DNA of 64,000 bases from Actinobaculum massiliense (GTDB taxonomy: Bacteria; Actinomycetota; Actinomycetes; Actinomycetales; Actinomycetaceae): contig NZ_LN881717.1 in the NCBI RefSeq assembly GCF_001457435.1, forward strand, positions 443,896 through 507,895, in the 5' to 3' direction. The notes beneath the pieces were generated by a model. The model made no database searches, was not told the origin of the DNA, and was given only the letters and a program-made list of their open reading frames with translations. How positions within the stretch are numbered: the first letter of the stretch is position 1; each line of letters opens with the position of its first letter. A program made the translations under genes and the position numbers. Shown here piece by piece: positions 52,574 to 61,846 of the stretch.

Positions 52574-52610
52574 AGCGGGGCCCGCTAGCTAAATTGCCAG
52601 CGGACCCCGC
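52574..52610 (-). terminator. hairpin after rplA
   Basis: GCGGGGCCCGCT pairs with AGCGGACCCCGC (one mismatch) over a 13-base loop; TAGTCTTTAACT follows on the minus strand. It is a probable but weak terminator between rplA and the membrane protein gene. Confidence 0.55.
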
Positions 52611-52677
52611 GAAGTTTCTGAGCGCCACAGCGCTCACGCGCCTGAGTTACAGGTAAATCCCGAGGCGCACAACCTCA

Positions 52678-53379
52678 CTAGTCGTCTTCGCGACGCTTGG
52701 TGTAATCAAGCGGGATGCCCGGCCCCATGGTGGTGGAAACGGTGGCCTTCTTGATGTAACGACCCTTGGCGGAAGCCGGCTTGAGGCGAAGAATCTCCTC
52801 CTGAGCGGCAGCGTAGTTGTCCGTGAGCTGCTCGGTGGTGAACGAGGTGTTACCAACGATGAAGGCGAGGTTGCCGTTCTTGTCCACACGGAACTCAATA
52901 CGGCCGCCCTTGATGTCCGCCACAGCCTTGGCCACATCCATGGTCACGGTGCCGGTCTTGGGGTTGGGCATAAGGCCACGCGGACCGAGCACACGGCCCA
53001 GGCGTCCGACCTTACCCATCATGTCCGGGGTTGCCACAGCGGCGTCGAAATCCGTGTAGCCACCCTGAACCTTGGCGATCAGATCGTCGTCGCCGACCTC
53101 GTCAGCTCCGGCATCGATAGCTTCCTGCGCACGCTCACCTTGTGCGAAGACGACGACCCGAGCCGTCTTACCGGTGCCGTGCGGCAGGGAAACCGTGCCG
53201 CGAACCATCTGATCCGCCTTACGCGGATCCACGCCGAGGCGGAACATAACTTCCACCGTGGCGTCAAACTTAGACGTATCCGTCTGCTTCGCGAGTTCGA
53301 ATGCCTCGCGGGGCGTGTACAGCACGCCGGGGGCGATCTTTTCCGCCGCGGCGCGGTATGCCTTAGAGCGCTTTGCCAT
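52678..53379 (-). CDS. rplA: 50S ribosomal protein L1
   Basis: L1-stalk protein. It is 233 aa from ATG 53379, preceded by GAAGGAGAAGC; an upstream frame extension is not used. Motifs: [36 protein letters not shown] and [20 protein letters not shown]. In E. coli it represses rplKA by binding its leader. Confidence 0.97.
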   Translation of the reverse strand: MAKRSKAYRAAAEKIAPGVLYTPREAFELAKQTDTSKFDATVEVMFRLGVDPRKADQMVRGTVSLPHGTGKTARVVVFAQGERAQEAIDAGADEVGDDDLIAKVQGGYTDFDAAVATPDMMGKVGRLGRVLGPRGLMPNPKTGTVTMDVAKAVADIKGGRIEFRVDKNGNLAFIVGNTSFTTEQLTDNYAAAQEEILRLKPASAKGRYIKKATVSTTMGPGIPLDYTKRREDD

Positions 53380-53504
53380 TTCTGCTTCTCCTTCTGCAGT
53401 TGTGGTGCAACGAGCCTGCGCGGGCCCTTCCACTGTTATGTTCGACGACGGCGCTCGCCGTTCGCCGATCCGGCCTTCGCGATTGTGCGCGAGCCGGGAC
53501 GCGT

Positions 53505-53939
53505 TTAGATCGCGTCGGTGGTAATGCCCATCGAGCGGGCCGTGCCAGCAATAATGCGGGCGGCGTTATCAATGTCGTTAGCGTTGAGATCCGGTTCCTT
53601 GATCTTGGCGATCTCGCGGAGCTGATCGGCGGTCAGGTGACCAACCTTGTCCGTGTGCGGAGTGCCGGAGCCCTTGGCAACCCCAGCAGCCTTCTTAATC
53701 AGCTGGGCGGCCGGCGGGGTCTTGAGAACGAAGTCGAACGTACGATCTTCGTAAACGGTGATCTCAACGGGAACGATGTTTCCGCGCTGCGATTCGGTGG
53801 CGGCGTTGTAGGCCTTGGTGAACTCAACGATGTTCACGCCGTGCTGGCCGAGCGCCGGACCAACCGGCGGGGCCGGCGTGGCCTGGCCGGCAGGAATCTG
53901 CAGCTTAATGAAGCCTGCAACCTTCTTCTTCGGTGCCAT
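53505..53939 (-). CDS. rplK: 50S ribosomal protein L11
   Basis: GTPase-centre protein. It is 144 aa with [20 protein letters not shown] (thiopeptide-site region with the conserved prolines), [19 protein letters not shown] and [13 protein letters not shown]. It precedes rplA by 125 bases. Confidence 0.97.
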   Translation of the reverse strand: MAPKKKVAGFIKLQIPAGQATPAPPVGPALGQHGVNIVEFTKAYNAATESQRGNIVPVEITVYEDRTFDFVLKTPPAAQLIKKAAGVAKGSGTPHTDKVGHLTADQLREIAKIKEPDLNANDIDNAARIIAGTARSMGITTDAI

Positions 53940-54098
53940 ATCGGGTCCTTTTCTGTGTTACTTTCTAGCGGCCATCACAATGGCTAGCGATGGCACAGCT
54001 ATTCATTCTACGCACACAACCGCCGTCTGAAAAGAACGGCGGCTTGTGATACGCACCCCGAAGGAAATCCCTCGGGTGGTCTGAAATACTTGCGGGTT

Positions 54099-54965
54099 TT
54101 AGTCTTCCTTGTGGACCTGCGTAAAGGACAGCTCCACCGGGGTTTCCTGGCCCACCAGGGTCATCATGACGGTGAGGCGTTGGTTTGCGGCGTCGACGTC
54201 GGAAACGGTAGCCGGCATTCCCGCCCACGGCTCGGTGGTCAGGGTGACGGCGTCTCCCACCTCGAACGGGGAAACGGTAATCGGCTCGGAGGCCACCGCC
54301 TCGCCCGCAGCCTTCGCGGCAGCGGCGGCTTCCTGCTCCACCACCGGGGTGAGGAGATTGACGGTTTCATCCATGGTCAGGGCCACCGGATCGCGACCGT
54401 TACCCACAAAGCCGGTCACGCCATTGGTGGACTGCACCACGCGCCACGAATCATCGGTGAGGTTCATGCGCACCAGCACGTAGCCGGGCATGCGCACACG
54501 CTGCACCAGCTTGCGCTGGCCGCGGCGAATCTCGTAAACCTCTTCCATGGGGATTTCAATCTGATAGATGAAATCTTCCATATTCATGGTGACGAGACGG
54601 GCTTCAAGATCCTGCTTAACGCGCTTCTCGTAGCCGGAGTAGGTGTGGAGGACATACCAGCGGCCCTCGAGGCCCTTCAGGCGCTCGCGCACCTCTGCTT
54701 CGGTTACCGCGCTGGACTTTTCTTCGTCCTCCGCCGGCTCGGCTTGCGCCGTCCGCTCCTGGGACTCACCGTCCGTAGCTTCGCTAGCCGCGTCCTCTAC
54801 CGAATCGGCATCCTCTACCGACTCGGGCGCCGCAACCTGATCAGCCGCCTCATCGGTGAGTGCGGAGGCGGGCTGTTCTTCTGGCATTGCCACCTGAGCC
54901 CCGGAATCTGCAGTATCCTCTGCGGCGCTAAAGAGGCCGCTCTGCTGGTGGTTATCCTCAGCCAC
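54099..54965 (-). CDS. nusG: transcription termination/antitermination factor NusG
   Basis: RNA polymerase elongation factor. It is 288 aa: a Glu/Ala/Asp-rich disordered N-terminus of about 105 residues, then the NGN domain (GRWYVLHTYSGYEKRVK, IPMEEVYEIRRGQRK, PGYVLVRMNL) with an insert after residue 190, and the C-terminal KOW domain (VGDAVTLTTEPWAG). Long acidic heads are common in actinobacteria. The start is GTG 54965. It follows secE as usual. Confidence 0.97.
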   Translation of the reverse strand: MAEDNHQQSGLFSAAEDTADSGAQVAMPEEQPASALTDEAADQVAAPESVEDADSVEDAASEATDGESQERTAQAEPAEDEEKSSAVTEAEVRERLKGLEGRWYVLHTYSGYEKRVKQDLEARLVTMNMEDFIYQIEIPMEEVYEIRRGQRKLVQRVRMPGYVLVRMNLTDDSWRVVQSTNGVTGFVGNGRDPVALTMDETVNLLTPVVEQEAAAAAKAAGEAVASEPITVSPFEVGDAVTLTTEPWAGMPATVSDVDAANQRLTVMMTLVGQETPVELSFTQVHKED

Positions 54966-54991
54966 GCTTCCCTACTTTCCTTCGGTCACAA

Positions 54992-55228
54992 CTAACCGAA
55001 GATTAGGAAGGTTAGTTGACCAAATATCAAATCGAAAATACCTACGAAGATCATGATCGCAACCACGAACACGACGACGGTGATGAACATCTGCCAGAGC
55101 TCATCGCGCGTGGGCCGCTGAACTTTCTTCAGCTCGCTGAAAATCTCACGGAAGAACTGGGCGAGACGGGCAAAAATTCCCATTTTGTCCGCTGAGCTCC
55201 GCTTTGCTGCGGCTGTTGCTTGACTCAC
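54992..55228 (-). CDS. secE: preprotein translocase subunit SecE
   Basis: Small SecYEG subunit. It is 78 aa with one membrane helix (FITVVVFVVAIMIFVGIFDL) preceded by the conserved FFREIFSELKKVQRPTRDEL. It starts with GTG 55228. It sits between tRNA-Trp and nusG, the usual order in actinobacteria. Confidence 0.96.
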   Translation of the reverse strand: MSQATAAAKRSSADKMGIFARLAQFFREIFSELKKVQRPTRDELWQMFITVVVFVVAIMIFVGIFDLIFGQLTFLIFG

Positions 55229-55287
55229 AGGTCAGCCCCTCTCTCCGATCTGTTCGATCAACGTTACCGGTTTGAGCAACCGGTCCG

Positions 55288-55360
55288 CAGGGTAGGAGGG
55301 ACTCGAACCCCCAACCGTCGGTTTTGGAGACCGATGCGCTACCAATTGCGCCACTACCCT
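55288..55360 (-). tRNA. trnW: tRNA-Trp (CCA)
   Basis: Read on the minus strand from AGGGTAGTGG. The acceptor stem pairs AGGGTAG with CTACCCT with discriminator G, the D-arm is GCGCAATTGGTAGCGC, the anticodon stem is TCGGT / ACCGA with loop CTCCAAA giving anticodon CCA, and the T-arm has GGGGGTTCGAGTCCCTC. CCA is not encoded. It lies just upstream of secE, a conserved position. Confidence 0.96.
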
Positions 55361-55476
55361 AGGTTGGAATCGAGCGGATTCGCTCGAATGCTTTCACAAC
55401 TCGATTCATGTTACCCGCTAAGTGGCCTCGAGTCGAACCCCGGCGAGACATATCACATCAATGGTGTAATAGAGTC

Positions 55477-56688
55477 ATGACAGCAAATGGTTCCACTCGC
55501 CGGGCTTCGCGCCGGCTCGCAGCAATTCACGGATCCGCCACCCTCGCCATTGACGCGCGAGCTAAAGAACTCGCCGCCGAGGGCTACCCGATTATTAGCT
55601 TCGGGATTGGCCAACCGAATTTCCCCACTCCGGCAAACATTGTTGACGCGGCGCAAATGGCCGCTGCCGATCCAGGCAACCACGGATACACGGCCTCCCC
55701 CGGCCTACCTGAGCTTCGCCGCGCCATTGCGAAGAAAACCCTGCGCGACTCGGGTGTGAGCGTGGATCCGGCCAATATTGTGGTGACCAATGGTGCCAAG
55801 CAAGCGAATTTCGAGGCTTGGGCCGCCATTTTGGATGAAGGGGATGAAGTGATTCTCCCCGCCCCTTATTGGACCACCTATCCAGAAGCTATTTCTTTCT
55901 ACGGCGGTAAGCCGGTGGAGGTTTTCGCCGGACCGGAAAACGGCTACAAGGTCACCGCGGATCAGCTAGAGGCAGTGACGACGCCGGCTACCCGGGCACT
56001 TCTGCTCTGCTCCCCCAATAACCCCACCGGCGCCGTCTATTCGGCGGCCGAGCTGCAGGAAATTGGAGCCTGGGCCCTGCGCCACGGGATCTGGATTGTG
56101 GCTGATGAAATCTACGAATCATTAGTTTACGCGCCGGCCACCATGGCTTATCTACTCGCGGAAGTTCCCGAACTGGCAAACCAAACCCTGGTTATCTCCG
56201 GCGTGTCAAAGTCTTATGCAATGACGGGGTGGCGCCTGGGATGGCTATACGGCCCGGCCGACGTGATGGCCGCGGTGCGTAATTTGCACAGTCACTTGAC
56301 GGGAAATGTGGCAAACGTGGTGCAGCGAGCCGCCATTGCGGCGCTTACCGGCCCCGCCGATTCGGTGGCCTCGATGCGCGAAGCTTTCGATCGCCGCCGG
56401 GCACACTTGGTGAAGCTCCTGCGGGAAGTGCGAGGTTTCCACGTTATTGAGCCGGAGGGGGCCTTCTACGTGTTCGTTGGGGTTGCGGATCTCCTTGGCA
56501 CCCGGGTGCGCGGCCACGAGATCACTTCTTCGGCCGCTTTGGCGCAACTCTTGCTGGAGGAGGCCAGCGTGGCGGTCGTTCCCGGCGAAGCCTTTGGCAC
56601 GCCCGGGTATCTGCGGTTCTCTTATGCGCTTTCCGACGCCGACCTAGAAGAAGGCGCCACGAGAATTAAGAAGCTTCTGCGCGCCTAA
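55477..56688 (+). CDS. aspC: pyridoxal-phosphate aminotransferase (aspartate type)
   Basis: Class I aminotransferase, likely aspartate/2-oxoglutarate. It is 403 aa from ATG 55477. The PLP lysine is in SGVSKSYAMTGWRLGW, with NNPTGAVYS and VADEIYESLVY before it; the C-terminal arginine motif is FGTPGYLRFSYAL. Substrate assignment is a family-level inference; an upstream start is possible but has no support. It is divergent from the tRNA-Trp/secE side and ends at a shared terminator. Confidence 0.9.
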   Translation: MTANGSTRRASRRLAAIHGSATLAIDARAKELAAEGYPIISFGIGQPNFPTPANIVDAAQMAAADPGNHGYTASPGLPELRRAIAKKTLRDSGVSVDPANIVVTNGAKQANFEAWAAILDEGDEVILPAPYWTTYPEAISFYGGKPVEVFAGPENGYKVTADQLEAVTTPATRALLLCSPNNPTGAVYSAAELQEIGAWALRHGIWIVADEIYESLVYAPATMAYLLAEVPELANQTLVISGVSKSYAMTGWRLGWLYGPADVMAAVRNLHSHLTGNVANVVQRAAIAALTGPADSVASMREAFDRRRAHLVKLLREVRGFHVIEPEGAFYVFVGVADLLGTRVRGHEITSSAALAQLLLEEASVAVVPGEAFGTPGYLRFSYALSDADLEEGATRIKKLLRA

Positions 56689-56755
56689 CCCCCTCGCCGG
56701 GCGAGCGCCCAGGCACGCCGAGCCCGAAAACGTTGGGCTTACAAGTCTTAAACTG

Positions 56756-56787
56756 AAGGGGCACTCGGAGATTTCCGAGTGCCCCTT
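56756..56787. terminator. bidirectional terminator between aspC and phosphatase gene
   Basis: AAGGGGCACTCGGA pairs with TCCGAGTGCCCCTT, 14 bp with a 4-base loop. It stands between convergent genes and can act on both. Confidence 0.8.
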
Positions 56788-56855
56788 CGTGTTGGCCTCC
56801 CGCAGGATTATCTGCGGCCTATAGCCGGGAAAACCCTGGCGGGTAGCTACGCTAG

Positions 56856-59800
56856 CTAGCGGCGATCAACCATCGGTGTATCGACGCCGTCGGCGTTCCA
56901 GTCACCCACGAACTGCCCGTCGGTCGGGTCCCCGTATGCGTAGGCAGCCTGGGCGACGCCGTTGGACAGATCATTGCGAAGCAGGAACTTATTGCCGCGA
57001 ACAACGCCAACGCCGTCGGCGCCGTCACCGTTCCAGTCGCCAATCACTACCTCATCGCCGTTATCACCGTAGGCGAAGACCACCGCGGCCTTGCCGTTGG
57101 CGAGATCCGCCTGGACGTAGAACGTGTTACCGCGGACGGCCACGAGCTCGCTAGCCAGGTCGGCGTCGAAGTTGCCGGCGAGGATGGTGTCGGTGGGGTT
57201 GCCGTAGGTTACCGTGCGCTCGGCAACGCCCGACTTGAGAGCGTTACGCATAAGCACCTGGTTGCCGCGAACGACGGCGATCGAGTCGCGTCCGTCGCCA
57301 TCCCAATCGCCGACGATAACGCGATCATTTGCATCACCGTAGGTGAACTCGAACTGAGCCACACCGGTCCAGCCGTTGGTGCCCAGGAACTTGTTCCCGC
57401 GGTGAACCATCGGGGTATCCGTACCGTTACCGTCCCAGTCACCGAAGAGCACTTCGTCGGACCGGTCACCGTAGTTGATCACGCGATCCGCGGCGGGCTT
57501 GCCCCACTGATCCACGTAGAAGAAACCCCACTTACCCATCGGCGCCACCGGCTTCGGCTCGGCGGTCGGTTCGCCGGTCGGTTCGGTCGTCGGCTCATCG
57601 GTCGGCTCGGGAGCCGGCTTCGCCGGGATGAACAGATCGGCAACAGGCGCCGACTCGGTATCTACCCCAAGCGCGTTGAGCACGGTGTAGTGCAGATCGG
57701 TCTGGTCAGTACGGCCAATAACGTTCTCCGCACCCGGGCCAGAAGCCGCCACGCGGAGCTGGGCTCCGGTGTGGCCCTGATCGTAGCTATCGGCCTTCGG
57801 ATCGTTGATCACCGAGTTGTTGTAGGAGAGGGTCATCGGATCCCCATCCGCGGTGAGCAGCGTGGTGGCAAGGCCAGCGGTATCCGCGCCAACCGCGGTG
57901 ATCTGCGAGGTGTGGGCGTGATCGGCGGTGACCACAATCAGGGTCGGCTCACCGGTCTTCTTCACCCAGGCCTGCGCGGCCTGCACTGCTTGATCCAGAT
58001 CATCGAGTTCGCCGATCTGGCCACAAGCGTCGCCGTCGTGATCAGCCTTATCAATCGAGGCGCCCTCAACCTGGAGGAAGAAGCCGTTCTCGTTGGCGAG
58101 GAGGTCCATGGCCTTGGTCGTCATCGCCGAGAGGCTCGGGATTTCGGCCGTGCGAGCGGGGTTCAGCTGGCAAGCGGCCGCGGTATCGGCCTTGTAGCCG
58201 TCCTCGGTAGGAATGGTCTCAAGGAAGTTACGCGGCATATTGCCCGGCGAGAACAAACCAATCAGCGGGGAATGCTGGTCAGCGGCGGTCACCGCGGCCA
58301 GCTCATCCGCCGTCGTCACAACCTGGAAGCCGTTGTTCTTCGCGTTTTCGAGCACCGACTTGCCGGCCTCCCACTTGGTGGCACCGGCCCACATACCGGA
58401 AACCTGAACTTCGGTGTCGAAATACTGGGCGCCGCCACCAAGCAGAACATCGAAGCGAGAATCGATCAGCTGCTCGGAAATCGAACCGCGTCCGCCGTTC
58501 TCGCGAGCGTCAGCGGCCTCAACGACCTTCTTGGTCCCGGAGGGAGCATAGGAGGAGCGCTTGGCCACGTGCGAGCCAATGGCGGCCGGTGTGGCGTCCT
58601 GCACCTCAGCGGTGGAGACGTTACCGATCTTTAGACCCTTTGCCTTCGCCTTCTCGGCCAAGTTCTGCACCGGCTTACCGTCGATGCCAACGCCGAGGGC
58701 GCCGTTGTAGGTCTTGGTGCCGGTAGCCCAACCAGTGCCAGAAGCCGCCGAATCGGTGACATAGTTGATGGTGCCGTCCTTATTCACCGAGAAGTGAGTG
58801 TAAGAACCGGTGTAATCGAGGTTATCGATGCCCGGCAGGCGGCCGTTGGCGCCGTAGAGGTAGTTACGAGCCGAGGTCAGCTCAGAGTCACCCATACCGT
58901 CACCAATGAAGAGCACCGCGTTCTTGGCCAAGCCGTCCGCCACGCGCTGCTGACCTTCCGGTCCGTACTGCGTAAAGTCGCCCGGCTGGGGGGCGCGGAT
59001 CGAACCGTCAGCGTTGATAACCGCAACCACGTCACGCGAAGAAGCCGGCTTGGCGAGGTTGGCATCGGTAGCCGAGTCGCTCTTGTCCGGGTTCAGATCC
59101 AGGGCGTTCAAAACCGTGTAGAAAAGATCGGTCTGGTCGGTCTGACCAAGCACGTTCTCCTCGCCCGGTCCATAGGCGGCCACGCGCAGCTGGGCACCGG
59201 TGTGCTGCTGAGAACCGGCGTTGGTGCCGTCCTCGGCCACCGGGGTGGTGCCGTAGGCAATCGTCATCGTGGACTTCTTGTCCGCGGTGAGCAGGCGTGT
59301 GGTGGGCGCAACGTTGTCGCGGTTATCTCCCACGATCTGCGAGGTGTGCGAGTGATCAGCGGTGACGACGACGAGCGTGTTGCCGTCACGCTTGGCGAAA
59401 TCAAGGGCTTCCTTGACAGCTTCGTCCAGGCGCTTGGTCTCACCAATCTGGCCGCAAGCATCCGAGCTGTGATCACGCTTATCAATCGAAGCGGACTCAA
59501 CCTGCAGGAAGAAGCCCTTATCCGAGGTCGGATCATCGAGGAGCTCAATGGCCTTGCGGGTCATCAGCGCCATCTCCGGCTCGGTGCCAATATCCTGCGT
59601 CTGGCAGGAAATCGGGGCCTGCTTGGAGGCCCCGAGCTTCGCCGTCGAGGAGGCGAAGGTCGTCTTCATATTGCCGGGCGAGAACAAGCCGAGAACCGGC
59701 GAATCCTGGTTGGCTTCCTTAACTGCCGCAAGCTCGTCGGCGGTGGTAACAACCTGGTAGCCGTTGTCCTTGGCGTTCTCGAGGACCGTCTTACCCGCAA

Positions 59801-60611
59801 CCCAGGTGGTCGGGTACTTCGCGTCACCCTCGAGGAACGGGTTGGTGTTGCCGGTGTTGATCTTGACCTGAGTATCAAAGTAAGAAGCACCGCCGCCAAG
59901 GGTTACATCGGCGCGGGTGTCAACGATCTGCTCAGAAATCGAACCCAAACCGCCGTTCTCGCGAGCGTCGGCCGCTTCCACAACCTTCTTGTCACCCGAG
60001 GGTGCGTAGGAGGAACGCTTGGCCACGTGGGCGCCCAAGACTGCCGGGGTGGCGTCCTGGATCTCCGCGGTGGACACGTTACCGGTACGCAAACCGGCAT
60101 TCTTCGCCTGTTCAATCAGGTTAATCTTGGGGGTGCCCTTCAGACCCACACCAATTGCGCCGTTGTACGTCTTCGTTCCGGTGGCCCAGGCGGTACCCGA
60201 CGCCGCTGAGTCCGTGACGTAATTGAAGCTTCCGTCCTTATTGATGGAATGATGGGTGTAAAGACCCTCGCTCGTTAGATTATCCAAACCAGCGAAGCGT
60301 CCGCCCGCACCTTCAAGGTAATTACGAGCGGAAGTGATCTCTGACTGGCCCATACCGTCACCAATAATCAAGATGACGTTACGTGCCTTAGCGTTCGATC
60401 GACCCTGCCCGGCCTTGCCGAACTGAGCGCAATCTCCGGCGTCGAGTTCACGCACGTTTCCCTGCGCGTCGAACGCCACACATGTTTCTGGTCCGTTTCC
60501 TCCGCGCGTGGTTGCCGAATCGGCCACCACCTGCGGCGCTGCCATAGTTACGCCTACCGCGAGTGCCGCAAAAGCACCCGCCACTCGGCGTGAATTATTC
60601 CTTGCTGACAT
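56856..60611 (-). CDS. secreted protein with two alkaline phosphatase domains and a FG-GAP-like repeat tail
   Basis: 1251 aa. A signal peptide (about 1-30, VGVTMAAPQVVA) is followed by two PhoA-type domains, roughly residues 77-505 and 563-990. Each keeps the metal Asp (IGDGMG, D85 and D571), the nucleophile Ser in VTDSAASGT (S135 and S621), TADH-H and HTGAQLRVAA. The duplicated unit also includes a 35-residue leader before each domain, with a period of 486 residues. A Pro/Thr linker (EPTDEPTTEPT) leads to about 4.6 repeats of 44-45 residues, residues 1046-1251, with GDWDGNGTD-like acidic loops that can bind calcium. It is not anchored: no LPxTG. Probably a phosphate-scavenging exoenzyme; a PHO-like box lies upstream. 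Confidence 0.9.
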   Translation of the reverse strand: MSARNNSRRVAGAFAALAVGVTMAAPQVVADSATTRGGNGPETCVAFDAQGNVRELDAGDCAQFGKAGQGRSNAKARNVILIIGDGMGQSEITSARNYLEGAGGRFAGLDNLTSEGLYTHHSINKDGSFNYVTDSAASGTAWATGTKTYNGAIGVGLKGTPKINLIEQAKNAGLRTGNVSTAEIQDATPAVLGAHVAKRSSYAPSGDKKVVEAADARENGGLGSISEQIVDTRADVTLGGGASYFDTQVKINTGNTNPFLEGDAKYPTTWVAGKTVLENAKDNGYQVVTTADELAAVKEANQDSPVLGLFSPGNMKTTFASSTAKLGASKQAPISCQTQDIGTEPEMALMTRKAIELLDDPTSDKGFFLQVESASIDKRDHSSDACGQIGETKRLDEAVKEALDFAKRDGNTLVVVTADHSHTSQIVGDNRDNVAPTTRLLTADKKSTMTIAYGTTPVAEDGTNAGSQQHTGAQLRVAAYGPGEENVLGQTDQTDLFYTVLNALDLNPDKSDSATDANLAKPASSRDVVAVINADGSIRAPQPGDFTQYGPEGQQRVADGLAKNAVLFIGDGMGDSELTSARNYLYGANGRLPGIDNLDYTGSYTHFSVNKDGTINYVTDSAASGTGWATGTKTYNGALGVGIDGKPVQNLAEKAKAKGLKIGNVSTAEVQDATPAAIGSHVAKRSSYAPSGTKKVVEAADARENGGRGSISEQLIDSRFDVLLGGGAQYFDTEVQVSGMWAGATKWEAGKSVLENAKNNGFQVVTTADELAAVTAADQHSPLIGLFSPGNMPRNFLETIPTEDGYKADTAAACQLNPARTAEIPSLSAMTTKAMDLLANENGFFLQVEGASIDKADHDGDACGQIGELDDLDQAVQAAQAWVKKTGEPTLIVVTADHAHTSQITAVGADTAGLATTLLTADGDPMTLSYNNSVINDPKADSYDQGHTGAQLRVAASGPGAENVIGRTDQTDLHYTVLNALGVDTESAPVADLFIPAKPAPEPTDEPTTEPTGEPTAEPKPVAPMGKWGFFYVDQWGKPAADRVINYGDRSDEVLFGDWDGNGTDTPMVHRGNKFLGTNGWTGVAQFEFTYGDANDRVIVGDWDGDGRDSIAVVRGNQVLMRNALKSGVAERTVTYGNPTDTILAGNFDADLASELVAVRGNTFYVQADLANGKAAVVFAYGDNGDEVVIGDWNGDGADGVGVVRGNKFLLRNDLSNGVAQAAYAYGDPTDGQFVGDWNADGVDTPMVDRR
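56859..57476 (-). repeat. about 4.6 tandem repeats of 44-45 residues (VCBS/FG-GAP-like)
   Basis: Each unit starts YGD or YGN, has GDW(D/N)xxGxD near position 12-20, then VRGN near 25-28. The third unit is degenerate (GNFDADLAS). The last unit stops at the C-terminus. Confidence 0.85.
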
Positions 60612-60725
60612 TGCGTGAATAGCCCTTCACTCAAATATGACTTTTTGGTGTCTAGACGCCCAAAGTCAGGTCTCCTCATGAAAACCACGTCATGTCTAAC
60701 CAGCGAAAGCAACAATTTCGCTTCG

Positions 60726-60747
60726 ATTTGGTGAATAGACGGTGAAC
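60726..60747 (-). promoter_or_regulatory. PHO-box-like direct repeat (PhoP site)
   Basis: Minus strand GTTCACCGTCT then ATTCACCAAAT: two 11-base units with the GTTCACC core known from actinobacterial PhoP sites. It lies about 115-135 bases before the phosphatase ATG. The match to consensus is 7/7 and 6/7. Confidence 0.7.
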
Positions 60748-60858
60748 CGCGGGCGCATGTCCGTATAAAAAGCCCGCCACCACGCCTCGCTGACCCCTCC
60801 CCTACCGCTCTGGTGAGGAATAACACGTCTTAGCCTTTCGGTGCTATGCACGACGCCG

Positions 60859-60901
60859 CCGTGGGGCCGGCTAGCTCTGGATGAGCTAGCCGGCCCCACG
60901 G
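60859..60901. terminator. very long perfect hairpin after the SDR gene
   Basis: A 19-bp perfect GC-rich stem (60859-60877 against 60883-60901). No T-run follows on either strand, so it is a probable terminator or insulator for the SDR transcript rather than a classical one. Confidence 0.7.
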
Positions 60902-60921
60902 CATAAAGATTCAGCAGGAGG

Positions 60922-61731
60922 CTACTTACCCAGATCCCCCACATCCGCCAACTTCTTGGCGATCATCTCGGTGGCCTTCTTTGGCGACACACGCGAGAGC
61001 ACATCGAGAGCCATGGCATCGTTGCCAATCGTGGCGCGGAACTTTTCCTTCTCGATGGCATTGAGGATGACCTTGGCCGCATCCTGGGGCGAGGTGAGCT
61101 TGTAACCCGAATCATCGGCAGATTTTTCCGTCTGCTCCATAGCTCCGGAGTTACCGGCGATATTGGTGGCGATTGCTCCCGGGAAAACGGTGCCCACGTG
61201 CACCTTGGTCTCCCGCAACTCGGCGTACAGCCCCTGGCTGAACAGATCCACCGCCGCCTTGGACGCCCCGTACAGCGATTGACCCGGAACCGGAGCCAAA
61301 GCGCCCATTGAGGAAACGTTAATAATGCAGGCTTCCTCTCGCTCGAGCAGATGCGGCAGGAAGGTCTTGACCATATTGACCGTCCCCCAGAAGTTGACAT
61401 TCATGACCTTTTCCATTTCGTCATAGTCAAGCTCCAGAATGGGCACGAACTTCTGGATGATTCCCGCGACGTTCACCAAGCCGTCCACCGCGAGGTGGGA
61501 TTCCAGTGCCTCACCGAACAGGCTTTCCACTCCCTTCCGATCGGAGATATCGACCGCGTGCTCGCTGAAATTAGGATTGTTCCCCGCCAGCTGCGCGGTT
61601 TCATGCAGATGCTCGCCGTTGAGATCGACGCCGGCAACAGAGCCACCCTTTTCCAGGATCTGGAGGGCTACCTCGCGCCCGATTCCGTTACCCGCACCCG
61701 TGACAACAAAAGTTTTATTCTTCAATTCCAT
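60922..61731 (-). CDS. short-chain dehydrogenase/reductase
   Basis: 269 aa with NAD(P)-binding TGAGNGIGREVAL, catalytic Ser in INVSSMGAL and YGASKAAVDLF (Tyr-x-x-x-Lys). Asp in GVDLNGEHL after beta-2 suggests NAD(H) preference. Substrate unknown. It starts at ATG 61731, ends at a strong hairpin and stands alone between the phosphatase and the kinase-like gene. Confidence 0.88.
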   Translation of the reverse strand: MELKNKTFVVTGAGNGIGREVALQILEKGGSVAGVDLNGEHLHETAQLAGNNPNFSEHAVDISDRKGVESLFGEALESHLAVDGLVNVAGIIQKFVPILELDYDEMEKVMNVNFWGTVNMVKTFLPHLLEREEACIINVSSMGALAPVPGQSLYGASKAAVDLFSQGLYAELRETKVHVGTVFPGAIATNIAGNSGAMEQTEKSADDSGYKLTSPQDAAKVILNAIEKEKFRATIGNDAMALDVLSRVSPKKATEMIAKKLADVGDLGK

Positions 61732-61846
61732 GTGACGACGCTAACAAAGAGTTAATACCATCACAATAAGAAGCGCCGGACGCGAACCGCCTTTCCGAAT
61801 CCCGCAAAAAGCCGCCTATCCCCGGAAGGCGTGAGAACCGAGCCAG

